A stretch of 64,000 nucleotides of DNA from Giardia muris. Its lineage: Eukaryota; Fornicata; Diplomonadida; Hexamitidae. Positions 8,562-17,124 of this stretch are shown in pieces. A model generated the notes under the pieces. It worked only from the letters and a program-made list of their open reading frames with translations, made no database searches and was not told the DNA's origin. Every line of letters starts with the position of its first letter. The first letter of the stretch is position 1. The stretch spans positions 248,001-312,000 of the forward strand of contig CM016927.1 in the NCBI GenBank assembly GCA_006247105.1. The letters are read 5' to 3'. The position numbers and the translations under genes were made by a program.

Positions 8562-11234
8562 TTACATCACACCTTCAGAACCCGTCGATGGTGTGAGATA
8601 CTGCTCCACAAACCGCTTCACGAACTTACTCGTGAGAATGATCTCACAAAGGGCGCTCGAATGCTCCAAGGACGTCTGGCGAAGGCTTTCGAGGGATGTT
8701 GGTGCAGTGACTGGCCGTGGCGTCTCACTTCGGACGTATGGGGTCGGGTCTGAAGCGAGGTGGAGCAAGTCCTTCGCGAAGTTGATTGCTCCCGCCAGGA
8801 CGCTTGTACTGCAATACTGATCTGTTGTGGTGAGGCGATCGAGTAGTCCAAAGACCCGGGAGTTCCGGAGGAAGTTCGTTAGCATGGGCGGATAAGTGAC
8901 CCCGTACTCCAGAAGAGAGCGGCAGACCAGGAAGTACCGAAGGTGAAAGATGGTGCATGTCGGCCAGCGCAACGAGAACCGCAATGCACTCAACAGGAGG
9001 TCTGTCTGGAGTATCCGTTCGCACACTGTGAAGGGCGAGATGTAGATGACTATCTCTCCGGGGAGCCTGTACGTGTCCACTATTGAGATGGCACTTCGCC
9101 GAGACGCTCGGGGGTTCGTCGTAGGGGGTGTCGGAGACGTTATCATCCCATATCCAAGTGCTTTGAGACCATAGGATAGAGGTACATTGAAAGACGACGC
9201 TGGAGAGCTATCCGATGGAGGCTTTTGGTTTCTAACCGTATAAAGCCGCGCCCGAGAGTCAGATGTGATGCAACAGAGACGCGCAACGAAATCCAGCCAG
9301 ATAACCTGGTCAGCAGGGTGGATCTCACTGCGCAATGCAACAGCAGCATGATCCACTCCTTTCAGAACCCATCGAAATGCCTCATGATATGTCCCATAAT
9401 TCCGAGGAGTCGCGGCGGCGAGCTCCTCCGCCGAGTTCTCGGACAACGCCGAGGAGATCCTATCTCGTGATCGATAAGATGAGGCGATCGTCTCTGTCAC
9501 CATAAAGCTGGCGATACAGACGATAAGGTCCAGAATCACATATCTTCGATCCCGAGGCGTACCATCCTGAGCACAAGCCTGAATAAGCCGCCCGGTTGCC
9601 TCCAAAACCCTCCCGCTCAACAGAGGTACGTTAGCCGTCAGAATATGTGCAAGAATATGCATGGAACCGTCAAAATCCCGGTATGGCGTTGCAGAGTCTG
9701 TCGCACACGTTATCAAGCGCGAGATGAGCCCTAAATCGTCTGAAAATCGCTCGAGTAGCTGGTAATGAACCGTGCGACGGCATTCGCTGTCCACAAAGAG
9801 TTTCCGTAAGGCCTCGTTCATGTCTGGAACTCCGATGGATCGGAACCAAAGGTCCAAGTAATTACGTCGATCACGAAAGAGGTTAAAGAAGAGATCCAGC
9901 CGATTAGGAGAAAGGATGATGGCCTGGAAGAGCTTTGAGACGGCTTCGAGGACCCGAGAATGCCGCTTCACGGATAGGAAATAATTCTCACTCTTCTCCG
10001 CCTCCGTGACAAAGGCCTCCAGACTCTGGAAGACGGGCTCGAACGCTTCTGGACGTTGGAGCAGGGCCTCAAGGACGACGGAACCGTACCCGCACTCGCT
10101 GAAGACCGTCACGGCCTCCCGTTGTTTTCGGTGCATCTCGAGCTCAGTGCCCTGGGAGTCAAGAGGGATGAAGGCAATAGAGATGAGACGATCCAATACT
10201 CCGTCGGACTTGAGGTAGTCGACGATCCGCGTCATCTGCGAGAAGCACTCGTCGTTGAACTGCTGGAGGCCAAGTAGACCCTCCAAGTCATCACGCCCCA
10301 TCAGGTCGAGCATGACCTCGACTTCGTTTCGCTCGGGCTCTGGGTCTGGATCATGCCCGCTACCCTGTGTTTCCTCCCCTTCCATTGGTTCATCGTCAAC
10401 GATGACATCAAGACTGAGGTGTCTATTTGACATGACACGGTTCCAGGCCGAAGTGACTTGCGGGTGGCGAAGGGCCTGCTCCACTAACGGCTGCGTCTCA
10501 GCTTGGCCAAGCAGCTGGCCGATGAACTCTGCTAGGGCCGAAGAGTAGCCTTCGATCAGCTCCGGAGGCGTAAAGTCTCGCGTTTCTTGCCTCTCAGCGG
10601 GGAATACCGCCCTTCGCCACGCCATCTCGAGCAGGACCAGGCCAAGCGCGTAGATATCATCTCCAGGCGTTTGTTTATGGCCCAGAAGGACATTAGGCGA
10701 CGCATATCCCCAGGATGGCGCAATAGGCTGGACGATTCGTGCGTCATCCAGGCAAAACCCATATTCGGCCAACTGAATCTTACTGTTGTCTGTGATGAGA
10801 ATGTTCAGCGGTGAAAGGCGGCCGTGCAGGAGTGGGAGGTCGTCGGCGATCCCCTCTTTGATTGGGTCGTGCAGGTAGTCCAACCCGTGCAGTATCTGCG
10901 CAGCGGTCTCCCAGATCAAGTTTTCAGGGATCCGGACGCTCTGCTCCGCATATGTGGCGATCAAATCTGCGAGGGCACCGTTCTCCGGGAGAGACGTAAT
11001 AACGTGAAGGTGGCGCTCCCCGGCCTCGTAAACCTGTGCAATAGTAACTAGTGACGGGCTCGTGAGCCTATAAAGCTGACGAACGTCGTCCAGGAGCGAG
11101 GCGTACGCCTCGTCACTCGCCGCGCAGATGTCGACCAGGAGGCACTCCACGTGCATCGTCCGATCCTCGACGATACTCTGACGTCCGAGGCCCGAGGGCC
11201 CGGCGGTCTGGACGAGTGCATAATCACTTTCCAT
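8562..11234 (-). CDS. Pseudokinase fused to SAPS-like domain
   Basis: The N-terminal 280 residues have the order of a protein kinase but lack the catalytic residues. The HRD loop reads HGRLSPLN (137-144), so the catalytic Asp and Lys are replaced; DFG reads EYG (157-159); no Gly-rich loop or VAIK lysine is visible. The activation-loop end YASPNVL and the F-helix DDIYALGLVLLEMA are kept, which shows a real kinase fold, closest in feel to the Giardia NEK expansion. Residues 310-800 form a helical region with the SAPS-like order (LLGLQQFNDECFSQ, then IVDYLKSDGVLDRL) and a C-terminal SLLEYG segment matching the neighbouring SAPS-like protein. The ATG at 11232-11234 is chosen because the longer frame begins with TTG; it overlaps the end of the upstream gene by 11 bp. 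A scaffold linking kinase-type recognition to a phosphatase is the inferred role. Confidence 0.75.
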   Translation of the reverse strand: MESDYALVQTAGPSGLGRQSIVEDRTMHVECLLVDICAASDEAYASLLDDVRQLYRLTSPSLVTIAQVYEAGERHLHVITSLPENGALADLIATYAEQSVRIPENLIWETAAQILHGLDYLHDPIKEGIADDLPLLHGRLSPLNILITDNSKIQLAEYGFCLDDARIVQPIAPSWGYASPNVLLGHKQTPGDDIYALGLVLLEMAWRRAVFPAERQETRDFTPPELIEGYSSALAEFIGQLLGQAETQPLVEQALRHPQVTSAWNRVMSNRHLSLDVIVDDEPMEGEETQGSGHDPDPEPERNEVEVMLDLMGRDDLEGLLGLQQFNDECFSQMTRIVDYLKSDGVLDRLISIAFIPLDSQGTELEMHRKQREAVTVFSECGYGSVVLEALLQRPEAFEPVFQSLEAFVTEAEKSENYFLSVKRHSRVLEAVSKLFQAIILSPNRLDLFFNLFRDRRNYLDLWFRSIGVPDMNEALRKLFVDSECRRTVHYQLLERFSDDLGLISRLITCATDSATPYRDFDGSMHILAHILTANVPLLSGRVLEATGRLIQACAQDGTPRDRRYVILDLIVCIASFMVTETIASSYRSRDRISSALSENSAEELAAATPRNYGTYHEAFRWVLKGVDHAAVALRSEIHPADQVIWLDFVARLCCITSDSRARLYTVRNQKPPSDSSPASSFNVPLSYGLKALGYGMITSPTPPTTNPRASRRSAISIVDTYRLPGEIVIYISPFTVCERILQTDLLLSALRFSLRWPTCTIFHLRYFLVCRSLLEYGVTYPPMLTNFLRNSRVFGLLDRLTTTDQYCSTSVLAGAINFAKDLLHLASDPTPYVRSETPRPVTAPTSLESLRQTSLEHSSALCEIILTSKFVKRFVEQYLTPSTGSEGVM

Positions 11235-13392
11235 GCAAGAATTTTGCAAGTGCCTGATTCAGACTCTCAAGCGGGTTCTGTTCGTCTTCGAGCGCGCTCT
11301 GGGCTACAGGCTGGTTGGTTGTACGCTCAATAATGACGCGGGGCGTAACCGGCGCGCGCTGCGGCGGCTGGATCTCGACACGCGAGAAGATCGTCTCCAA
11401 TGGTTCTACAGCCGTTGTGGTCGGTTCCTTCGAGTCTCCTATTCTCTCCCACGTGTGCGGCCAGCGTCTATGGGTTAATTTGGGGGCCTCGAGATGTAGG
11501 AGTCCTCCTTCGGATTCGTTGACCTCTTTATCTTGAGAGGATGTTATGGGCTCGGATGTGGCCCTTTCGACCGCAGAGGTGGTATAGAAGGCCGCGATCG
11601 GTTCTACACATCCGGGCGGCGGTGGTGGCATCCCGATAGGCGGTTTGAACTGAAGGTCGATGACGCCTGCGTTTGACTCTGATGTATCGGCGGTGCAGAT
11701 GCTAGCGGGGCGTCTGAGACCTGAGTGGTGCTCAGATAATGCTTGTTCTGAGGCGACGAAGGAGAGCGAGCTATAAATCTGGCGTGTTGGTGCAGTTTGT
11801 GGTAACGGTAAGTCTGGATAACGTTCCAAGTGGGTGTGTTGTGTGATCCGGAAGCGTGGGGGTGGTCGACAGCAAAGACGTTGCTTCAGAAGCGTCTGCG
11901 TATTCTCCTTGACTCTTTGGGCGGTGTTAGGAACACGCGGATAGCGAACAGAGAAGCGATATGGTGAACGAATACGATCACTCTCGACCTCAATTGGAGA
12001 GAGCGGGGCAGACATTGGGCGAAGGCGTGAGAGCTGTCTCGCATGGGAATATGTGGCTGGGGTTCTAGCCGAGAGGAGTCGTGCCGTCCGAGCCATGAGC
12101 CAACGGTATTTAGTACTTATGGTGGCTGGTCGAGCCCTTTGGCCTCCTTCCTCGGGTGTTTGCGGAATTTCCGTGGCCGTGATAGGCACATCTTGTCCTT
12201 GACGTTGTGTGACACCACTGTTGAGCAAGGCCGTAGCCGCCAGCGATGTTTGAGAGTATGAGAGGACTTCGGTCTTTTGTCTTGTAGAAAGAGGTGTTGG
12301 GATGCGTGAACCAGCCCAATGGGACGATTGGCGTTGTCGTGAGGCACTGAGATTGAGGTCTGTTCCCGTTTCCATCGTCGCGTCCTCCTTGTCACTCTCC
12401 TCCGCCCTTCTGGCCTGTGCCGCCTGGTAGATGTCTAGAAGCACGTCCGTGGTTATGAGTAAACGAGGGTGGCTGTTATTGAAGAAGACTGGATGGTACG
12501 TTAAGCATTGAGGAATATCACGAAGATTTGGTATGTACAACGTATCCGCGTCGTCATTGCCCTCCAAGGAGTTCCGGATGCAGTCTGACATACCGACCAG
12601 CTCGGCGTAGATCTCTCGGTTCTGGTAAAGAGAAGTGGCAGAGACCACGTAGGCCTCGAACAAGTCGAGAAGCGAATGCATGTCGGCCTGTAATCCGGCG
12701 GTGAAGGATGTCGGAATATCCGCAAGGTGTGAACAAGCATTGAACCTTACACGCCCAGTGAAGCGATCTAGGCAGACATGATCGAAGACGCCATTGAGGG
12801 TGATACCAACCCCATAAAGGACCGTCAGAAGCCTTAAGAACTCGTAGAGAAGGCCTAATACAAGATGTGGATACTGTGGAGTCTCCGCAGCTCGCAGGAG
12901 GTCTAAGACTGTCAGGATCGGAGTCAACCGGACGTAGACCTCATAGTCTAAGAAGACGTAGGCACGTTCCCCATCCGAGGGGTAGAAAAGGATGCGTGGA
13001 AGAATGATGACGGCATTCCGTGTCCGAAGAGCCTCGCGTGCGGCAGAAACGATCCCAATCACTCCTTCGACACGCATGAGGTCTATGACGGTATCAGAAA
13101 GCTGGAAAAGGACGTACCGTTGCTCGGTCTCAGTATCGATGCAGATTAAGACCGTCTCTTCAGTATCTATGCTTTCCACCAGGTTATCGAGGAAGTGAGA
13201 GGCCCTGTACTGCCGTAGACGCAAGCGTCGAAGAGTCTGTAGCTGTTGAGAGGCATAAAGCCGTTGGTACTGTGTACGCCCTTCGTTCCTGAGGCCAAGC
13301 TGTCGAAGTGAGAGGCCAGAGGCCCGAACTCTTTGGCAGAGCGACTGGAGGTCAGGGGGCCGGACGGCCTGCAAGAGGGAGAGGAAGGACAT
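11224..13392 (-). CDS. Kinase-fold-like protein with disordered C-terminus
   Basis: A 722-aa protein not clearly assignable to a family. Residues about 70-300 show a faint kinase-like order: a beta-rich N-lobe (VLFQLSD without lysine), hinge-like YVFLDYEVYV, an E-helix (LLYEFLRLLTVLYGVG), a loop FDHVCLDRFTGRVRFNA where HRD and DFG would fall, and an F-helix-like DMHSLLDLFEAYV. None of the catalytic residues is present. Residues 340-722 are Pro/Ser/Thr/Arg-rich and look disordered. The longest frame starts with GTG; the first ATG is at 13390-13392, and the frame stays open another 40 codons upstream without ATG and without an A-rich tract, so the start is uncertain. Its 3' end overlaps the pseudokinase gene by 11 bp, suggesting the two act in one pathway. 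Confidence 0.7.
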   Translation of the reverse strand: MSFLSLLQAVRPPDLQSLCQRVRASGLSLRQLGLRNEGRTQYQRLYASQQLQTLRRLRLRQYRASHFLDNLVESIDTEETVLICIDTETEQRYVLFQLSDTVIDLMRVEGVIGIVSAAREALRTRNAVIILPRILFYPSDGERAYVFLDYEVYVRLTPILTVLDLLRAAETPQYPHLVLGLLYEFLRLLTVLYGVGITLNGVFDHVCLDRFTGRVRFNACSHLADIPTSFTAGLQADMHSLLDLFEAYVVSATSLYQNREIYAELVGMSDCIRNSLEGNDDADTLYIPNLRDIPQCLTYHPVFFNNSHPRLLITTDVLLDIYQAAQARRAEESDKEDATMETGTDLNLSASRQRQSSHWAGSRIPTPLSTRQKTEVLSYSQTSLAATALLNSGVTQRQGQDVPITATEIPQTPEEGGQRARPATISTKYRWLMARTARLLSARTPATYSHARQLSRLRPMSAPLSPIEVESDRIRSPYRFSVRYPRVPNTAQRVKENTQTLLKQRLCCRPPPRFRITQHTHLERYPDLPLPQTAPTRQIYSSLSFVASEQALSEHHSGLRRPASICTADTSESNAGVIDLQFKPPIGMPPPPPGCVEPIAAFYTTSAVERATSEPITSSQDKEVNESEGGLLHLEAPKLTHRRWPHTWERIGDSKEPTTTAVEPLETIFSRVEIQPPQRAPVTPRVIIERTTNQPVAQSALEDEQNPLESLNQALAKFLHGK

Positions 13393-13551
13393 AGGCACAA
13401 AGAGTTGATCCTGGAGAGGGCGAGGAAGAAATTGAGGGAGTTTATTGAGAGGTAATGGCCGGAGCGAAGAGATAACCCGGTTGAGGGATGGTGTACTCTG
13501 AGGAGAGAAGGACTAGAGTAAACCATTTGACGCACAATATTGTAAAAGAAC

Positions 13552-14628
13552 ATGACGAACGCCGATGTGATACGTGAGTGCGTTCTGTATCGACGCGAGA
13601 GCGAGTCTGAGACCGATGGAGATATCGTCCGTTGTACCGCGTGTCCACACTATTGCAAGATCAAGCCCGGGAGGGTGGGAATCTGCGGAGTAAGATATAA
13701 TCGTTTAGGGAAGCTTTATCTCTCGGTATGGGCCAAGCCGAGTGCCATTCATGTGGACCCCATGGAAAAGAAGCCATTATATCATTTCTACCCCGGCCAG
13801 AGGATTTTGAGCCTTGGGACGATAGGTTGCAACTTCAAGTGTTCCTTCTGCCAGAATTGGCAGCTCAGTATGGAACGGCCATCCCCCAAGGACATTGAAG
13901 AGAGCTGCTTCGACCTTGCGGGGAGAGAGCTCTTAACACCAAAAGACGTGATCGCATACTGCCAGCGACAGGATATCAGGTTCATCGCCGCCACATATAA
14001 TGAGCCGACCATCTGGTTTGAGTATTCCTTGGACCTTGCACGATTAGCAAAAGACCATGGGATCAAGTACGTGTACGTCTCCAACGGCTTCACCAGTACA
14101 GAGCAGCTCGAGCAGTTGAAGGATATCATCTCCGCGATCAACATTGACCTGAAAGGCTTCAATGACGCCGTCTACCGCAAGGTGATGCATGGGTCCATAG
14201 AGCCAGTCAAGAACTCCATTCGATGCCTATATAACAGCAACGTCATAGTTGAGGTGACGACCCTTGTCGTCCCTGGCCTCAACGACTCCCCCGAGGAGCT
14301 ACGCGCCATTGCAGACTTCATCGTTTCAATTAGTCCCGATATCCCTTGGCATGTCTCAGCCTTCCATCCCGACTACCAGATGCAAGATAGACCCCCCACT
14401 TCGCCTCAGACGATCGAGTTGGCGTTGGATATTGGAAAGCAGGCTGGGTTGAAATATCTCTACGCGGGTAATGTCCGTTTGGGTAGGTACACTGATACCT
14501 GTTGTCCGAAGTGTAAGACCATCCTTGTTAAACGTCCCACCTCCTTCTTTGGAGAGGTCGCGGTCGACTCCCTCAATGGGAATAGATGTGCCAAGTGTGG
14601 GGAGACCATCTATGGTTGCTTCGCTTGA
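13552..14628 (+). CDS. AmmeMemoRadiSam-type radical SAM enzyme (PflA-like)
   Basis: A radical S-adenosylmethionine protein. The iron-sulfur motif CNFKCSFC (C93, C97, C100) sits in GCNFKCSFCQNWQ, the form used by pyruvate-formate-lyase-activase-like enzymes and by the AmmeMemoRadiSam family. The N-terminal knuckle C28-x2-C31-x3-C35-x9-C45 (with HYCKI and GICGVR) and a C-terminal Cys cluster (CCPKCK plus CAKCGETIYGC) also match the latter family, whose exact reaction is not settled. In the barrel, ATYNEPTIWFEY, VSNGF, IDLKGFND and HVSAFHPDY are all intact. Length 358 aa is close to prokaryotic homologues, pointing to acquisition from an anaerobic prokaryote or ancient retention. An oxygen-sensitive enzyme suits an anaerobic parasite. 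The start is preceded by TATTGTAAAAGAAC. Confidence 0.88.
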   Translation: MTNADVIRECVLYRRESESETDGDIVRCTACPHYCKIKPGRVGICGVRYNRLGKLYLSVWAKPSAIHVDPMEKKPLYHFYPGQRILSLGTIGCNFKCSFCQNWQLSMERPSPKDIEESCFDLAGRELLTPKDVIAYCQRQDIRFIAATYNEPTIWFEYSLDLARLAKDHGIKYVYVSNGFTSTEQLEQLKDIISAINIDLKGFNDAVYRKVMHGSIEPVKNSIRCLYNSNVIVEVTTLVVPGLNDSPEELRAIADFIVSISPDIPWHVSAFHPDYQMQDRPPTSPQTIELALDIGKQAGLKYLYAGNVRLGRYTDTCCPKCKTILVKRPTSFFGEVAVDSLNGNRCAKCGETIYGCFA

Positions 14629-14672
14629 TCCCTAACGCCTCCTCTCTCTCCCCTCCCTCGCAATACGCAGAT

Positions 14673-15005
14673 TCAGCGTTTACTGACCTGGGCGATCTGC
14701 GCATCCACGCTCTTGATCTCACCTTCAACCTCCTTGGTCTGATTCTCCAAAGACTCGAGTCTCTTCTTGATGAAGGCGACCTTTTCCTCAACGGCTTGTC
14801 TGGCGTCCTCGTGGCTCTCCGGGATCAACGTCGGCCCCGCCGCATAAAACAAGGAGACGTCGGGTTTGAGCTTCTTCAAGTCCTCCAGGACTAGGGTGTT
14901 CTCGTGCTGGAGGTCAATGTGCCTACTCCTGCTCTGCTGGAGCTTCAAGTACCTCGTGCGGAGCTCGTCCATCTTCTGCTGGAGGGCAAGGACATCTGTC
15001 GTCAT
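14673..15005 (-). CDS. Prefoldin beta-type subunit
   Basis: A 110-aa protein with two long amphipathic coiled-coil helices around a central short beta hairpin (SLFYAAGPTLIP near residues 50-61), which is the shape of beta-class prefoldin subunits. Prefoldin is a hexameric jellyfish-like chaperone that carries unfolded actin and tubulin to the CCT chaperonin. The short tail and hairpin are most like subunit 1, but subunits 4 and 6 cannot be excluded by eye. The final coding codons contain AGTAAAC on the minus strand (14678-14684), a perfect match to the Giardia polyadenylation consensus AGTRAAY overlapping the end of the gene. Confidence 0.75.
   Translation of the reverse strand: MTTDVLALQQKMDELRTRYLKLQQSRSRHIDLQHENTLVLEDLKKLKPDVSLFYAAGPTLIPESHEDARQAVEEKVAFIKKRLESLENQTKEVEGEIKSVDAQIAQVSKR
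14678..14684 (-). terminator. Polyadenylation signal AGTAAAC inside prefoldin 3' end
   Basis: AGTAAAC on the minus strand lies within the codons for the last Ser-Lys-Arg, just before the stop. AGTRAAY is the published Giardia poly(A) signal and is usually found at or just beyond the stop codon. Whether it is used here is inferred. Confidence 0.5.
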
Positions 15006-15100
15006 CGATTTTATGTTCGAGAAGAGAGACCGATTTACGCTTTAACGATCGTTTCTAATGACTAGGCGAGTAGGGGGAAGGAGTCTTCAACTCCACCTCC

Positions 15101-15817
15101 TCACTCCTTGATCTGAGAGCTCGTTGGAGTATTGTATCCCGACGAGGTACGAGATCCTCTACGAGACGCAAGGCCGCGTGACCGAGATAGTTGCAAAGCT
15201 TTCCCGAGCTTTGTGGTTGAGCTCTGAGTGAAGATGACCCCTAGGTCGGAAAGAAGGTTTCGGATGTCCACCAGTGCACGTTCGGGTGCATCGGTTTCAC
15301 ATTCGACCTCAACCATTCGGCCCGAGGTTGGAGGCATGAAGATCACGCTATCAACCTCGAGGGTATGTGCCTTCCACTTGTATGTACGCCTCGTGGTCTT
15401 GAAAGAGGCGATTTTGAAGAGAGGCCCAGTGATGGTCTCTCCAAGGACCGTTGGGATGTCACAGACGTGATTGCAGAAGAATGGCGCAATGCTCTTCCCA
15501 CTGGGATCGTTCATCAGCCGCTCATAATCCGCCTCGGCGATTACAGTCTCCTCCTCGACGGCACGGAAGACTGCCCCGGACGCCTCCGACTTGGCCTTGA
15601 CCGTGGCCGTACACTTCGTTTCCCCATTGGACTCGCACTTCCGAAGTCGAAAACAGCTCTTGAGAGCGGCAAGCTGGTTGTCCTGGTTGTCGAAGTACGT
15701 GTTTGTCAAGGTCTTCGTCCCGAGACTTTCCCCCGTGCGGTTCAGCTCGGCAATGAGGTCCGCGATCTTGTCGGGATCGCACAAGGTTAGCTTTACCTCC
15801 TGCTCGATGTTGGGCAT
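15101..15817 (-). CDS. CYTH-domain triphosphate tunnel protein
   Basis: The N-terminus MPNIEQEVKL carries the ExExK signature (E5, E7, K9) of the CYTH/triphosphate tunnel metalloenzyme superfamily. Later acidic and basic strands fit the tunnel: TNTYFDN, FRLRKCE, CTATVKAKSE, FRAVEEE, EVDSV and MVEVECET, so charged positions line up in the alternating strand pattern. Members hydrolyse triphosphate or tripolyphosphate, thiamine triphosphate, or cap RNA 5' ends (the yeast Cet1-type RNA triphosphatase is a relative). Which substrate applies here cannot be read from the sequence; an inorganic polyphosphatase role is the simplest guess. The last 30 residues are Ser/Arg-rich. The gene diverges from the Trm5 gene across 21 bp. 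Confidence 0.8.
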   Translation of the reverse strand: MPNIEQEVKLTLCDPDKIADLIAELNRTGESLGTKTLTNTYFDNQDNQLAALKSCFRLRKCESNGETKCTATVKAKSEASGAVFRAVEEETVIAEADYERLMNDPSGKSIAPFFCNHVCDIPTVLGETITGPLFKIASFKTTRRTYKWKAHTLEVDSVIFMPPTSGRMVEVECETDAPERALVDIRNLLSDLGVIFTQSSTTKLGKALQLSRSRGLASRRGSRTSSGYNTPTSSQIKE

Positions 15818-15838
15818 CTTCTTTTGAACTATAGCAAA

Positions 15839-17107
15839 ATGTCTGGGGAGGAGCTTAGAAGACTGGCCTTGGAGAGGATGACGGAGCCGTGCGCATGCAT
15901 CCCGGCTGAATTGAGGATGCAGCTAAGTCAACAGCTCGAGGTGACGGTTCTAACGGTCCCTAGGGTACAAGTCTCAAAGATATTGAAGAAGCTCCCAAAG
16001 GAGACGGCTCTTCCGATAGCTAATAAGCGATTGGTCGCAACGGTTGTTGATAGCATGGAGGGAGATGCGGGGGCTGCGGGAACCAAAGATGTGCGCGTTC
16101 TTCATAGGCCTGACGAGTACTATATGAGTCTACTGCGCGGTGTTGTATCCACGGTTCGGATGAGGACTGAACATATTACCATCCCGATGGAGGCGCGCCA
16201 TCGTGTCGACATCCTTGAGGAGGTCATGCCAAATCCACCGACCTCATTTGCCATAGTTGGGCATATCGCCCACTACAACCTACGCGAGGATCAATTGCCT
16301 TTGAAATACTTCATCGGGGCTCTGACCTGCCACTTGGAGCCCACGATACGGACGGTCATCAACAAAATAGACAGGCTTACCGACGAGTTCCGGGTGATGT
16401 CTTTTGAGCTGATTGGAGGTGTTCCAGACTATGAGACAACCCATACGGAAGGCGGCCTCATCTTCAGGCTCGACATATCCAAGGTCTTTTGGAATCCTCG
16501 CTTAGGAACTGAACATGCCAGCGTCGCCAAACGAATAGCAGAGCTGATCGACAGGGACGCCTTAGTGATCGATGCCACTGGAGGCATTGGTCCCTTCTCC
16601 TTACATCTGGCCAGACACCATGGATTCAAGCGCTTACTCTGTAACGACCTCAACCCCGAAAGCTATAGATACATGTGTGAGAACGTCCTTATCAACGATC
16701 TCAAAGATGTCGTGGAGTGTAAGAACGATGACGCACAGGTCCTACTCCAGTCCTATTCCACCGCCCCTGTCGGGGCCGTGATCCTGAACCTGCCGGAACT
16801 ATCAATAGACTTTCTTCAAGCCATTCGTGGTACACAAATGCTTCGAGGAACTTGGTTCTTTGTTGAGTGCTTCCATCCCGATATCGAGGACTTAACTCAA
16901 CTACGTCACGAGCTGTCGTATCGTTGTGCTAAACAGCTATTTGAAGGAGTGGATGATGGTGAGGAAGACTCGTTACATCGGTTTGCAGAGTTTGACGCTC
17001 GTCCGGTCCGGAAGGTGTCTCCCGGAAAGAGCATGTATCTCGTCGAGTTTCTCTGTACTAGGCAAGGGGCGGAGACTGAGCCATTGATTAAACGGCATTG
17101 GTCCTAG
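15839..17107 (+). CDS. TRM5: tRNA (guanine37-N1)-methyltransferase
   Basis: Methylates G37 next to the anticodon, using S-adenosylmethionine, which prevents frameshifting. Class I methyltransferase motifs typical of Trm5 are present in order: the central segment VIDATGGIGPFSLHLAR (SAM binding), CNDLNPESYRYMCENV, and VILNLPELSIDFL (the NLP motif). The leading 130 residues correspond to the Trm5 N-terminal tRNA-binding part, and VGHIAHYNLRE is another family hallmark. The annotated frame can be extended 5 codons upstream only with a TTG; ATG at 15839-15841, preceded by ATAGCAAA, is the natural start, giving 422 aa. Giardia needs this enzyme for cytosolic tRNA only; the mitosome has no tRNA. Confidence 0.92.
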   Translation: MSGEELRRLALERMTEPCACIPAELRMQLSQQLEVTVLTVPRVQVSKILKKLPKETALPIANKRLVATVVDSMEGDAGAAGTKDVRVLHRPDEYYMSLLRGVVSTVRMRTEHITIPMEARHRVDILEEVMPNPPTSFAIVGHIAHYNLREDQLPLKYFIGALTCHLEPTIRTVINKIDRLTDEFRVMSFELIGGVPDYETTHTEGGLIFRLDISKVFWNPRLGTEHASVAKRIAELIDRDALVIDATGGIGPFSLHLARHHGFKRLLCNDLNPESYRYMCENVLINDLKDVVECKNDDAQVLLQSYSTAPVGAVILNLPELSIDFLQAIRGTQMLRGTWFFVECFHPDIEDLTQLRHELSYRCAKQLFEGVDDGEEDSLHRFAEFDARPVRKVSPGKSMYLVEFLCTRQGAETEPLIKRHWS

Positions 17108-17124
17108 TACTCCTTTATTTTTAT

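Noticed and set aside
11235..11249. TTG-started extension of the pseudokinase gene
   Set aside because: No evidence for non-ATG initiation in Giardia; ATG at 11234 gives a complete protein.
13167..13553. 128-codon minus-strand frame from ATG at 13553
   Set aside because: It runs in another frame over the better-supported 722-aa gene, has no A-rich initiator and no domain.
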